From Kocuria sp. cx-455 (lineage in GTDB: Bacteria; Actinomycetota; Actinomycetes; Actinomycetales; Micrococcaceae), in assembly GCF_014698015.1 (NCBI RefSeq), contig NZ_JACXBS010000002.1:372001-436000 (forward strand): a stretch of DNA of 64,000 nucleotides, given 5' to 3'. The notes under the pieces are model-generated. The model saw only the letters and a program-made list of their open reading frames with translations, was not told the DNA's origin and did not search any database. A program made the position numbers and the translations under genes. Below, one piece after another: positions 38,597 through 46,439 of this stretch. Every line of letters begins with the position of its first letter. Position 1 is the stretch's first letter.

Positions 38597-38986
38597 TCAC
38601 ACGTATCGGCAGACCTGATCGACACTGCATGTATCGGGTTCCGGGTGCGAGGCGTTCTCCCGGAGCTCTGCGATCGTGTCGCGCAGCGCGCCGAGCTGAG
38701 CGATCTGCTGCTCGATGTCGTTCAGCCGCGCGTCGAGCAGGTCACGCACGTGCTCGCACGGCGCACGACCGGCATCACGGATCTCGACGATCTGGCGGAT
38801 CTGGGCGAGGGTGAGGCCGGCTGCTCGGCCGCGGTGGATGAAGTCGATCCGCGCGACGGCCTCCGGCGTGTAGTCGCGGTACCCGGCCGGTGTCCGGTCG
38901 GTTGGCGAGAGCAGTCCCTGCTCCTCGTAGAACCTCAGTGTCTTCGTCGTGGTGCCTGTCTCCGCGGCGAGTTCTCCGATCCGCAT
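38597..38986 (-). CDS. merR: MerR family mercury-responsive regulator
   Basis: This 129-residue regulator has the N-terminal MerR HTH (MRIGELAAETGTTTKTLRFYEE then GLLSPTDRTPAGYRDYTPEAVARIDFI), a coiled dimer helix, and a cysteine in GRAPCEHVRDLLDARL followed by a C-terminal PDTCSVDQVC. Cys in PCEHV matches the metal-ligand position of MerR-type sensors. ATG 38984-38986 is chosen at the conserved N terminus. It is divergent from merA over a MerR-type promoter, so it most likely represses and activates the mer genes in response to Hg(II). Confidence 0.85.
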   Translation of the reverse strand: MRIGELAAETGTTTKTLRFYEEQGLLSPTDRTPAGYRDYTPEAVARIDFIHRGRAAGLTLAQIRQIVEIRDAGRAPCEHVRDLLDARLNDIEQQIAQLGALRDTIAELRENASHPEPDTCSVDQVCRYV

Positions 38987-39016
38987 CGCTGCCTCCCGTC
39001 GCGCGGCGCGCCGCTC

Positions 39017-39048
39017 TTGACCTTCCCCTGCACTGGAAGGTCCAGTAT
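39017..39048 (+). promoter_or_regulatory. MerR-type promoter and operator of the mer operon
   Basis: TTGACC (39017-39022) and CAGTAT (39043-39048) are separated by 20 bases, longer than the usual 17. Between them lies the dyad ACCTTCC-N8-GGAAGGT (39020-39041). Long-spacer promoters with a central dyad are the hallmark of MerR regulation, where bound regulator untwists the DNA. Confidence 0.85.
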
Positions 39049-39090
39049 GGCTGAGAAAGACGAAGAGTCCAAGCGTCGACAGGAGCAAGG

Positions 39091-40515
39091 ATGCCTACGA
39101 AGTACGACCTCGCCGTCATCGGGTCCGGCGGCGGCGCGTTCGCCGCCGCCATCCGCGCGAGCACGCTCGGCAAGTCGGTGGTGATGATCGAGCGCGGCAC
39201 CTTCGGAGGGACGTGCGTGAACACCGGATGCGTGCCGTCGAAGGCGCTCATCGCCGCGGCGGAGGCGCGGCACGTCGCCGCGGATGCGACCGGCCGGTTC
39301 CCGGGCATCATGACGAGCGCGGCACCGGTCGACATGCCCGGCCTCGTCGGCGGAAAGCAGGCACTAGTCGAGTCGTTGCGGGGCGAGAAGTACGTCGACG
39401 TCGCCGACTCCTACGGCTGGCAGGTCCTGCGGGGTGACGCCTCGTTCGCAGGCACGCCCGATGTTCCTCTCCTCGAGGTCATGGCGTCTGACGGGACTGT
39501 TGAGACCGTCGAGACCGATCACTTTCTGGTCGCGACCGGCTCCCGGCCGTGGGCCCCGCCGATCGACGGCCTGGAGGAGGCCGGGTATCTGACGTCGACC
39601 ACGTCGATGGAGCTAACCGGGGTCCCGGAGTCGCTGCTGGTGCTCGGCGGCGGCTACGTCGCCCTGGAGCAGGCCCAGCTGTTCGCCCGGCTCGGGTCGA
39701 AGGTCACCGTGCTGGTGCGCTCACGGCTGGCGTCGAAGGAGGAGCCGGAGGTCTCCAAGACGCTTGAGGAGGTCTTCGCCGAGGAGGGCATTCGGGTGGT
39801 CCGCCGTGCGGTTCCCCTCCGCGTCGTCCGCGACGCGAGCGGCGGCCAGGTGGTTGTCACCGCGGATGTGTCCGGCGGGTCGCAGGAGTTCCGCGCCGGA
39901 CACGTCCTGGTCGCGCTCGGCCGCCGGCCAGTCACCGACGGGCTGAACCTCGGCGCGGTCGGAGTGAAGACCGGCGACGCCGGGGAGGTCGTGGTCACCG
40001 ATCAGTTGCAGTCGTCCAACCCGCGGGTCTGGGGCGCGGGCGACGTGACCGGGCACCCCGAGTTCGTCTACGTCGCCGCGCACCACGGCACCCTCGTCGC
40101 GGAGAACGCCTTCACCGACGCCCATCGGTCGGTGGACTACGCGCGGCTGCCGCGGGTGACGTTCACCGGCCCGGCGATCGGCGCGGTCGGCATGACCGAG
40201 CAGCAGGCCCTCGACGCCGGGATCCGCTGCGACTGTCGAGTGCTGCCGCTGCACCACGTGTCGCGGGCACTGGTCAACCGCGACACCCGCGGCTTCATCA
40301 AGATGGTGGCGAATGCCGACACCGGGAAGATCCTCGGCCTGACCGCGGTAGCGAAGGACGCCGGTGAGCTGGCGGCTGCCGGAGTCCACGTGCTGGGCAA
40401 GACCATCGCTGAGGTCGCCGACGCCTGGGCCCCGTATCTGACCATGGCCGAGGGCATCCGCATCGCCGCCAAGGCCTTCACCACCGACGTCTCGAAACTG
40501 TCGTGCTGCGCGTAA
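39091..40515 (+). CDS. merA: Mercuric reductase
   Basis: This 474-residue cytoplasmic FAD enzyme reduces Hg(II) to volatile Hg(0) with NADPH. Seen: the FAD motif LAVIGSGGGAFAAAIRAS, the redox-active FGGTCVNTGCVPSK near residues 39-52, the NAD(P)H motif VLGGGYVALEQAQLFARLG, GAGDVTG, and the C-terminal vicinal cysteines in KLSCCA that hand over mercury. It lacks the NmerA heavy-metal-binding domain, so it is the short form. AGGAGCAAGG precedes the ATG. It is first in a four-gene operon. Confidence 0.96.
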   Translation: MPTKYDLAVIGSGGGAFAAAIRASTLGKSVVMIERGTFGGTCVNTGCVPSKALIAAAEARHVAADATGRFPGIMTSAAPVDMPGLVGGKQALVESLRGEKYVDVADSYGWQVLRGDASFAGTPDVPLLEVMASDGTVETVETDHFLVATGSRPWAPPIDGLEEAGYLTSTTSMELTGVPESLLVLGGGYVALEQAQLFARLGSKVTVLVRSRLASKEEPEVSKTLEEVFAEEGIRVVRRAVPLRVVRDASGGQVVVTADVSGGSQEFRAGHVLVALGRRPVTDGLNLGAVGVKTGDAGEVVVTDQLQSSNPRVWGAGDVTGHPEFVYVAAHHGTLVAENAFTDAHRSVDYARLPRVTFTGPAIGAVGMTEQQALDAGIRCDCRVLPLHHVSRALVNRDTRGFIKMVANADTGKILGLTAVAKDAGELAAAGVHVLGKTIAEVADAWAPYLTMAEGIRIAAKAFTTDVSKLSCCA

Positions 40516-40551
40516 GCGCGCGACGAGGCGAGGCGGAGAGAGAGGAACGAG

Positions 40552-40848
40552 ATGGGATCCGACCACGATAGGAGGCATAGCAGCGGCGGCCTGCTGGTGG
40601 CGGGTGCAGGACTGCTGATGGTCCTCTGCTGCGCACTGCCCCTCCTCATCGCCGGCGGCGCGCTCGCGGGCGTTGGCGGCGTGCTAGGCAGTCCCTGGGT
40701 CATCAGTGCCGGACTCGTCGTCGTGGCGGTCGCGGTGATCGCCAGCTTGCGACGACGACGCCGCAACGACGTCCAAGGCTGCTGTCCACCCACCCCGCAG
40801 ACAGGTGCCGACCAAGGAGACGAAACGAAGGAGGAGAAAGACAGATGA
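40552..40848 (+). CDS. MerF-like small mercury transporter
   Basis: This 98-residue membrane protein has two predicted transmembrane segments (LLVAGAGLLMVLCCALPLLI and VISAGLVVVAVAVIASL). A vicinal cysteine pair lies in the first segment (LCCA) and another after the second (GCCPP). This layout matches MerF and MerT, where cysteine pairs pass Hg(II) across the membrane to MerA. GAGAGAGGAACGAG precedes the ATG. The last bases overlap the next gene start (ATGA). Sequence identity to named Mer transporters cannot be judged by eye. Confidence 0.72.
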   Translation: MGSDHDRRHSSGGLLVAGAGLLMVLCCALPLLIAGGALAGVGGVLGSPWVISAGLVVVAVAVIASLRRRRRNDVQGCCPPTPQTGADQGDETKEEKDR

Positions 40849-41360
40849 CGTACCGTATCTCCCGCCGGACGGCGATCTCAATCGCAGGCGTCCTGGCTGT
40901 CGGGTCGTTGGGTCTCACCGGCTGCGGCAGCAGCGACGCGGCCGAGAGCGATGGACCGGTGACGGTGGCCGCTCTCGATGGCCAGCAGATCAGCCTGCCC
41001 GCCGCCGGGAAGCCCACCGCGGTGTTCTTCTTCTCCGTCGGCTGCGGCGAATGTGTCAATGGCGTCCGCTTCCTCGGCGAAGCGGTCACCATCGCAGACG
41101 AGAACGGCAACGAGGCCAGTTTCCTCGCCGTCGACATGGATCCGCGCGAGTCCGAGGAGACCATCGAGGGCTTCATGGAGTACGTCGGGGCCGAGCACGT
41201 CCCGGCCGCCATCGACGAGGGCGCGGCCGTGTCCCAGCGGTTCAAAGTCGCTGCTCTGTCCACCCTCATCGTCGTCGACGCCGACGGCCAGGTGACCTTC
41301 CGCGCCACGGACCCCGATGCCGAGACGATCACCGCCGAGCTCGCGAAGGCCGGGGCTTGA
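40845..41360 (+). CDS. Thioredoxin-like lipoprotein of the mer operon
   Basis: This 171-residue exported protein has a signal with twin arginines (SRRTAISIAG) and lipobox LGLTGC giving Cys27. A thioredoxin/TlpA-type fold follows, with the redox motif C67-G-E-C70 in FFFSVGCGEC and the cis-Pro region in KVAALSTLIVVDADG. It is anchored outside the membrane. The CcdA-like protein three bases downstream would keep the CxxC pair reduced. In this context it may bind or shuttle extracytoplasmic Hg(II), replacing MerP, or repair oxidised thiols. Both are inference. Confidence 0.82.
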   Translation: MTYRISRRTAISIAGVLAVGSLGLTGCGSSDAAESDGPVTVAALDGQQISLPAAGKPTAVFFFSVGCGECVNGVRFLGEAVTIADENGNEASFLAVDMDPRESEETIEGFMEYVGAEHVPAAIDEGAAVSQRFKVAALSTLIVVDADGQVTFRATDPDAETITAELAKAGA

Positions 41361-41363
41361 GCC

Positions 41364-42287
41364 ATGGGCGGCCTGCTCGCCCTCGCCTTCGCCGCCGGCA
41401 TGATCGCCCCGGTCAACCCCTGCGGCTTCGCGCTACTCCCGGCATGGATCGCCCATACGCTGGGTGACGCCGACGCCTCCCCGGTCCCGGTCCGCGTTCT
41501 GCGGGCCCTGCGGGCAGGGCTCGCGCTGTCGATCGGGTTCGCAGGCACGCTTGCGCTGGCCGGGGTCGTGGTGAGCGCCGGGGCACGGGGCTTGATTCAG
41601 GCGGCTCCAGCGCTCGGGCTCGCCGTCGGAGCCGTGCTGGTGCTGCTCGGCGCGGCGATGCTGGCCGGCCGATCGATTTCCCTTCGACTGCCCAGCATCC
41701 CCGGCCGAGCGACCGAGAGGCTGCCAAGCACTGTCCGAATGGTCGTCTTCGGTGTCGGCTACGCGGCGGCGTCATTGTCGTGCACCGTCGGGGTCCTCCT
41801 CGCGGTCATCGCTCAGGCCCAGGCCACCGCCAGCTTCTCCGGCCTGCTCCTCGTCTTCGGCGTCTACGCCGCCGGCTCGGCCACCGTCCTGCTGCTCGTC
41901 GCCATGACCACGGCCACCGCTGGCTCCCTGCTCACCCGACGCGTCGCGGCACTCGCTCGCTACGGCCCCAAAGTCACCGCCGCCGTCCTCGTGCTCACCG
42001 GGATCTACCTGACGTGGTACTGGTTTCCGGCCGCCACCAGCGACGCCCCGGCCTCCGGCCGCACCGACGGGATCGCCGCCGTCTCCGCGGCGGTGTCCGG
42101 CTGGCTCCAGGGACAGACCGTCCTCATTACTGGACTCTCCATCGCAGCGGTGCTGCTGGCCCTAGTGGTCGGGGCGCTCCAACGGCGACGTCGGACGTCG
42201 GCCCGGATGACGACCGAGGACTGCTGCGGCGCAGAGTCGCCGCGCTCGGCAGACGATGAGCCCGACGCATCGACCGCACAGGGCTGA
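41364..42287 (+). CDS. CcdA/DsbD-like thiol-transfer membrane protein with C-terminal Cys pair
   Basis: This 307-residue polytopic protein has about six core helices and one extra. The two family cysteines lie in NPCGFALLPAWI (helix 1) and ASLSCTVGVLLAV (helix 4), which carry electrons from cytoplasmic thioredoxin to the outside. After a linker and a last helix (TVLITGLSIAAVLLALVVGA) the cytoplasmic tail has a vicinal pair in EDCCGAE. That tail pair is not part of standard CcdA and may bind Hg(II). It follows the thioredoxin-like lipoprotein by 3 bases. Confidence 0.82.
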   Translation: MGGLLALAFAAGMIAPVNPCGFALLPAWIAHTLGDADASPVPVRVLRALRAGLALSIGFAGTLALAGVVVSAGARGLIQAAPALGLAVGAVLVLLGAAMLAGRSISLRLPSIPGRATERLPSTVRMVVFGVGYAAASLSCTVGVLLAVIAQAQATASFSGLLLVFGVYAAGSATVLLLVAMTTATAGSLLTRRVAALARYGPKVTAAVLVLTGIYLTWYWFPAATSDAPASGRTDGIAAVSAAVSGWLQGQTVLITGLSIAAVLLALVVGALQRRRRTSARMTTEDCCGAESPRSADDEPDASTAQG

Positions 42288-42773
42288 CCAGGCCCGTACG
42301 AGCGTGGTCGGCAAGGAGTGCGAGTCACGCCGTTCGTCATCAGAGCGGTCGGCGTGAGGTAGGACGCCGCGTGGGCGCTCAGGTCGACGTCGTGCACGCG
42401 GTTCGTCAAGCAGTAGCCGCGACGCCGTCTCGCAGACATCCCTTTGGCAGGACGAGACCCGACCTCCCCGATCGCGCGAGAGGTCCGGTCTCAGAACATT
42501 GTAGGGCGAGCGTCCAAGGCGGGTGACCGGCAGGTGTCGAAGATCTGGAGGAGCGCGCGCGATGAGGGATGGCTCGACGTCGCCGCCGCGGCCGAATGCC
42601 TCCGTCGAAGCATCCGGACCACCCGGCGACTCACACCTGTATCGTGCTCTTCAGTGCGTCCGGCGCTGCTGGAATGGGAGTGCGAGTCGAGTGCCTCTTC
42701 AATTGCGAGTCGATTGGCGAGTCGACTCGCAGTACATGAACGTCTCAATCGTGTGGAGTCGGGACGTTATGCG
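42288..42773. other. Non-coding stretch before the second mutM-like repeat
   Basis: No convincing full gene is seen in these 486 bases. One frame contains [21 protein letters not shown], which resembles the HTH of excisionase-type proteins but is not in a recognisable gene. A cluster of GCGAGTCGA repeats lies at the right end. Confidence 0.45.
42682..42730. repeat. Triple GCGAGTCGA repeat ending in a palindrome
   Basis: GCGAGTCGA occurs at 42682-42690, 42705-42713 and 42717-42725. The last extends to the 14-base palindrome GCGAGTCGACTCGC (42717-42730). The cluster lies 44 bases before the mutM-like attachment repeat, a position typical of recombinase or excisionase arm sites. Confidence 0.65.
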
Positions 42774-42890
42774 TTGAATGTCTATGGGCGGGAAGGTCAC
42801 CCGTGCAACCGTTGCGGTACTCCAATCGTACGGGAGAAGTTCAGGAACCGCTCGAGCCATTTTTGCCCGCGCTGCCAACGGAAACGCTAG
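42774..42890 (+). repeat. Right copy of the mutM 3'-end attachment-like repeat
   Basis: It encodes [15 protein letters not shown]...CPRCQRKR and a TAG stop in the frame of a mutM C terminus, including all four zinc cysteines, but no glycosylase body lies upstream. A few more matching residues (ESGR) extend it to about 42756. It matches 95 of 117 bases with 36304-36420. It is either the displaced host end or the end carried by another island. Confidence 0.88.
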
Positions 42891-43018
42891 CTTCGGCGGT
42901 TGTGCCCGGCACGACTACGACTGGCCGGACGAGATCCTCGCACACTTTCCATAGCTACGAGAGATTCGTGCCGTCCTGGGTCCCACGGCTCCACGAGATT
43001 TGCCGAGACAATGGAGCC

Positions 43019-43993
43019 ATGGAACGATTCATCAACTTCTGGCGCGATCGGCGCATGCTGTGTACCGGCTGCGGCCATTGTTTCGTCGTCGACCTGGACT
43101 GGATCGACCGCTGGGAGCAGAGCGGAGAGAAGTGCCCCGGTTGCGGCTTGACGTGCGAGCACGAGGACGCACCACGCGTGACGGTCGATGCTGGCGACCC
43201 GGCCCTGAACGACGACCAAGTCGCTCAGTTCTCCTGGTACCACACGAGCACGCATCCGGACTGGCCGACAAGCGAGTTCGACCCGGCGGCGGACCTGACG
43301 CCTGGGATCCGAAGGATGATGGGCGGCGACGAGAGGGTCGCCGCGTGGGCCGCGAGGCAGCAGGCGAAGGCGCTCCATGTCGGCACGTACGAGGCCGCGG
43401 TCCACAACATGCTGCGGCGAATGCGCGACCAGGCTGACCACGGCAGCCAGTTCTACCTCTACCGAGTGCACCTGAAGCCATCTGTCACCGAGCGGGAGGG
43501 CTGGATCGTCGATCCCAGCAACTGGCTCGGCGACGTCGTCCTCGCCGAGGTCTGTCCTCCAGGAGTCGACGTCACCCGGTACCTCAACTACCACGAGGAC
43601 CCCGGAGGGCTCTCCCTGGCGCTGGGACGAGATGCGATCGCCGGGGTCCAGCGGGTCGCCGTGCCGCTCTCGGATTCCTGGAAGGCCGACTGGGTGATTG
43701 ACGCCGTCGCAGCCCTTGAGGGTGCATCGGACAAACCGGTCCCAGCGACCGGGAAGCTGGGCAGATTCTTGCGGCCTTCGTCTCCTCGAGCCGGCCTCGC
43801 TGGCGAGCTCGGTACGGAGCTGGCTGACCGATTACCGGTCAACCTCCATGACCAATTCGCCTCGGCTGCCGCGTTTGCTGAGGGTGACGACCCAGCGCGG
43901 TGGGCGCGCCGGGTAAGCAGCCTGTTCGACCTCATCAAGAATCCAAGCCGGGTGCTGGCGGAGCTCGATAAGGCTCAGCACCGACAGGTCTGA
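43019..43993 (+). CDS. Zinc-ribbon protein of unknown function
   Basis: This 324-residue protein is not one I recognise. Seen: a four-cysteine zinc ribbon near residues 16-42 (CTGCGHC and CPGCGLTC), a region KALHVGTYEAAVHNMLRRMRD near residue 125, then FYLYRVHLKPSVTEREGWIVD and LNYHEDPGGLSLALGRDAI, and a basic C terminus. The HVGT segment followed by a helix with arginines and a YLYRV strand faintly recalls ADP-ribosyltransferase-type folds, but this is speculative. ATG 43019 starts just before the ribbon. It is the first gene after the second attachment-like repeat. Confidence 0.6.
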   Translation: MERFINFWRDRRMLCTGCGHCFVVDLDWIDRWEQSGEKCPGCGLTCEHEDAPRVTVDAGDPALNDDQVAQFSWYHTSTHPDWPTSEFDPAADLTPGIRRMMGGDERVAAWAARQQAKALHVGTYEAAVHNMLRRMRDQADHGSQFYLYRVHLKPSVTEREGWIVDPSNWLGDVVLAEVCPPGVDVTRYLNYHEDPGGLSLALGRDAIAGVQRVAVPLSDSWKADWVIDAVAALEGASDKPVPATGKLGRFLRPSSPRAGLAGELGTELADRLPVNLHDQFASAAAFAEGDDPARWARRVSSLFDLIKNPSRVLAELDKAQHRQV

Positions 43994-44016
43994 ACTTGCA
44001 AACATGGGCAGAGAAA

Positions 44017-44053
44017 ATCCCCCAAGTGCGCATCGTGGAGAGGCGTGGGGGAT
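44017..44053. terminator. Hairpin between the zinc-ribbon gene and arsN
   Basis: ATCCCCCA (44017-44024) and TGGGGGAT (44046-44053) form a perfect 8-bp stem with a 21-base loop in the gap between convergent genes. There is no T-run, so its role is uncertain. Confidence 0.35.
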
Positions 44054-44176
44054 GTAGTGCTCTCAAGGTAGCACAGGCTGGTCCTGGTCGACGCGGTCGC
44101 TGCGACGTGGTTTCCGCAGGCTGTCGCCTTGGTTCAGGCGTTGCGATGCGATTTCTTTGCCTTGTCAGGGAAGAAC

Positions 44177-44692
44177 TCAGCCAGACTTGGGGACACGTCT
44201 CTCGATGAGCACGGTGTCCCGCCACTGACCGGCAAGAGGTCCGCACGGCATCAGCCCGATGAGCTCGCGCCGTCCGACAACCCTGAAGCCAGCTCTCTGG
44301 TGGAGCCTGAGGCTGGTTGCGTTCTCGGGGAAGACCGAGGACTGGAGCGTCCAGACGCCTGATCGGTCGGCGACGCCGAGGAAGTCGGCGAGGAGCCGTG
44401 AACCGACGCCACATCCGGCCGCGTCGGGATCGACGTACACCGAGTGCTCGACGACACCTCGGTAGACGGCGCGGGTCGAGACGGGGCCGGCTGCGGCCCA
44501 GCCGAGGACGCAGTCGTCACCGCCGACGGCGACGAGCATGAGGTCCGGGCGCTTGCTCGACGCGAACGTGTACCAGTCAGGCGGCGGTTCGGTCTCGAAG
44601 GTGGCGTGCCCGGACGCGATGCCTGCTTGGTAGATGGCCTCGACGGCGGGCCAGTCGGTCGGCGTCATGGGCCTGGTCGACACGCCTTCCAT
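44177..44692 (-). CDS. arsN: GNAT acetyltransferase, ArsN-like
   Basis: This 171-residue GNAT belongs to the phosphinothricin/arsinothricin acetyltransferase type. Seen: TRPMTPTDWPAVEAIYQAGIASGHATFET, YRGVVEHSVYVDPDAAGCGVGSRLLADFL (acetyl-CoA loop) and LHQRAGFRVVGRRELIGLM. ArsN enzymes inactivate the organoarsenical antibiotic arsinothricin by N-acetylation, and the ars location supports that role over a general one. Its ATG overlaps the arsR stop by one base (TGATG), so it is co-translated with the regulator. A phosphinothricin-specific activity is the alternative. Confidence 0.8.
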   Translation of the reverse strand: MEGVSTRPMTPTDWPAVEAIYQAGIASGHATFETEPPPDWYTFASSKRPDLMLVAVGGDDCVLGWAAAGPVSTRAVYRGVVEHSVYVDPDAAGCGVGSRLLADFLGVADRSGVWTLQSSVFPENATSLRLHQRAGFRVVGRRELIGLMPCGPLAGQWRDTVLIERRVPKSG

Positions 44693-45036
44693 CAGGTGAT
44701 GAGCGCCTTGGCTGCGGCGGCGAGAGTGTCGATGGTGGGCCGGTAGTAGGCCCAGCGGCCGCGCTGCTCGCGCTCGACGAGGCCGGCCTCGACGAGCAGC
44801 TTCATGTGGTGGGAGACGGTCGGCTGTGATAGCCCGACGGGCTCGGTGAGATCGCAGACGCACATCTCGCCCGCGCTGCTTCCGGCAATGAGGGACATGA
44901 GCTTGACCCGGGTGGGGTCGCCGAGGGCCTTGAACACCCTGGCGAGATCCTGGGCGACCGTGTCGTCGATCGTCTCGCCGAGGACGCAGCAGGGCGCGAC
45001 GTCGGCCGCGGATTCGATGGCTGGGGGAGTGCTCAT
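44692..45036 (-). CDS. arsR: ArsR family arsenic-responsive repressor
   Basis: This ~114-residue winged-helix repressor has VFKALGDPTRVKLMSLIAG, the HTH VGLSQPTVSHHMKLLVEAGLV, and a probable As(III)-binding site in GEMCVCDLTEP, with an extra vicinal pair near the N terminus (APCCVLGE). ATG 45036 is preferred, with GGAGG directly upstream. It is divergent from the flavoprotein-MFS operon across an operator-like motif, and co-transcribed with arsN. Confidence 0.9.
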   Translation of the reverse strand: MSTPPAIESAADVAPCCVLGETIDDTVAQDLARVFKALGDPTRVKLMSLIAGSSAGEMCVCDLTEPVGLSQPTVSHHMKLLVEAGLVEREQRGRWAYYRPTIDTLAAAAKALIT

Positions 45037-45042
45037 GCCTCC

Positions 45043-45074
45043 ATTCTGCCTCACGCATTGACATCTGTCGATAC
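45043..45074. promoter_or_regulatory. Divergent ars promoter region with ArsR operator motif (copy 1)
   Basis: The 17-base motif TTGA-N6-TCGAT-R-C occupies 45058-45074. TTGACA at 45058-45063 is a good -35 toward the flavoprotein genes. On the minus strand TCGACA (45071-45066) and CAGAAT (45048-45043), 17 bases apart, fit the arsR promoter. The motif recurs at three other ars sites. Confidence 0.7.
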
Positions 45075-45122
45075 GTGAGGCAAGCTCGACCCATCGAAGA
45101 ACATCAATACATGGAGGTTGAA

Positions 45123-46439
45123 GTGAATCCCGTCGTCATCATCGGAGCCGGTCCGCAGGGCCTGGCCGCCGCCGCTCATCTGCTCGAGCGAGGCCTGGAG
45201 TCCCTGGTTCTGGAGTCGGGCGACGGTCCAGCGTCGGCCGTGGCCGAGTGGGGCCACGTCCGCCTGTTCTCGCCATGGTCTGAACTCATTGACCCAGCGT
45301 CGCGCCGGCTGCTCGAGCCGACCGGTTGGAGCGCGCCCGAGACCGGCTACCCGACCGGGGCCCAGTGGGTCGAGGAGTACCTGACGCCGCTGGCCGAGAC
45401 TCTGAGCGACCGTGTCCGGTACGGCTACCGCGTCGTCGGCGTGGGCCGTAAGGGCCGCGACCTTTCCGTCGACGCCGGCCGCGCGGAGCAGCCGTTCGTC
45501 GTCCACGTCCGCCGCGCTGACGGCGAAGAAGAGAGGCTCGAAGCCCAGGCCGTCGTCGACGCCTCCGGGACCTGGCGGGCCCCGAGCCCGGCGGGCGCGG
45601 AGGGACTGCCCGCCCTCGGCGAACACGCCGCCGTCGAAGCCGGCCTGCTTGATCACCGCACGCCGAGCCGCGACGAGGCCGCCGAACTGGCTGGCAAGCA
45701 CGTCGTCGTGGTCGGCAGCGGCCACTCGGCCGCGACAGCAATCGGCGACCTCGCGGCAGTGGTCCGCCGCGAGCCAGGCACCCGGGTGACCTGGGCGCTG
45801 CGCCGCGGTACCGTCGGCAACGCCTTCGGTGGCGGGTCGGCTGACGAGTTGCCCGAGCGCGGTGACCTGGGCCAGCGGGCGAAGAAGGCCGTCGAGGACG
45901 GCTACGTCGACCTCGTCACAGGGTTCCGCGTCGAGCGGGTCCTCGTCGAGGATGGTCGGGCAGTCTTGGTGGGCGAAGACGGGCGGCGGCTCGAGCCCGC
46001 GGACCGAGTGGTCGTCGCGACGGGCTTCCGACCGGACCTGTCGTTCCTCTCCGAGGTCCGCCTCGACCTCGACGTCCGCCTGCAGGCTCCGACGAAGGTC
46101 GCCACTGAAGTCGACCCGAACCTTCACTCCTGCGGCTCAGTGCGCGCCACGGGAGCCGCTGACCTCGCCCACCCGGAGCCGGGCTTCTACATCGTCGGCG
46201 CGAAGTCCTACGGCCGCGCGCCGACGTTCCTGGCGATGACCGGATACGAGCAGGTCCGCAGCGTCGTCGCCGAGCTCGCCGGGGATCACGAGGCGGCTGA
46301 CCGTGTCGAGCTGGAGCTGCCCGACACCGGCGTGTGCGGCGGGTCCGGCCTGTTCGACGCCCCGGAGCAGGCGACGTCGGGCGGGTGCTGCACACCCGCG
46401 CCCCAGCTGGTCCAGATCGGCACGAGGACCGACGGATGA
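45123..46439 (+). CDS. Flavin-dependent NAD(P)-binding oxidoreductase of the ars operon, first of a pair
   Basis: This ~438-residue flavoprotein has the FAD motif VVIIGAGPQGLAAAAHLLERG at its N terminus, a second dinucleotide site HVVVVGSGHSAATAIGDLAA near residue 200, and VVVATGFRPDLSFLSEVRLDLDVR. It ends in SGGCCTPAPQLVQIGTR with a vicinal cysteine pair. GTG 45123 is chosen because GGAGG lies 5 bases before it. ATGA overlap with the next flavoprotein shows coupling. It resembles monooxygenase-type enzymes linked to organoarsenical resistance (ArsO/ArsV group), but the substrate is unknown. Confidence 0.75.
   Translation: MNPVVIIGAGPQGLAAAAHLLERGLESLVLESGDGPASAVAEWGHVRLFSPWSELIDPASRRLLEPTGWSAPETGYPTGAQWVEEYLTPLAETLSDRVRYGYRVVGVGRKGRDLSVDAGRAEQPFVVHVRRADGEEERLEAQAVVDASGTWRAPSPAGAEGLPALGEHAAVEAGLLDHRTPSRDEAAELAGKHVVVVGSGHSAATAIGDLAAVVRREPGTRVTWALRRGTVGNAFGGGSADELPERGDLGQRAKKAVEDGYVDLVTGFRVERVLVEDGRAVLVGEDGRRLEPADRVVVATGFRPDLSFLSEVRLDLDVRLQAPTKVATEVDPNLHSCGSVRATGAADLAHPEPGFYIVGAKSYGRAPTFLAMTGYEQVRSVVAELAGDHEAADRVELELPDTGVCGGSGLFDAPEQATSGGCCTPAPQLVQIGTRTDG

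Noticed and set aside
43019-43993. Confident ADP-ribosyltransferase call for the zinc-ribbon protein
   Set aside because: Only a short HVGT-type string supports it. The catalytic Glu context cannot be placed, so it is kept as a speculation only.
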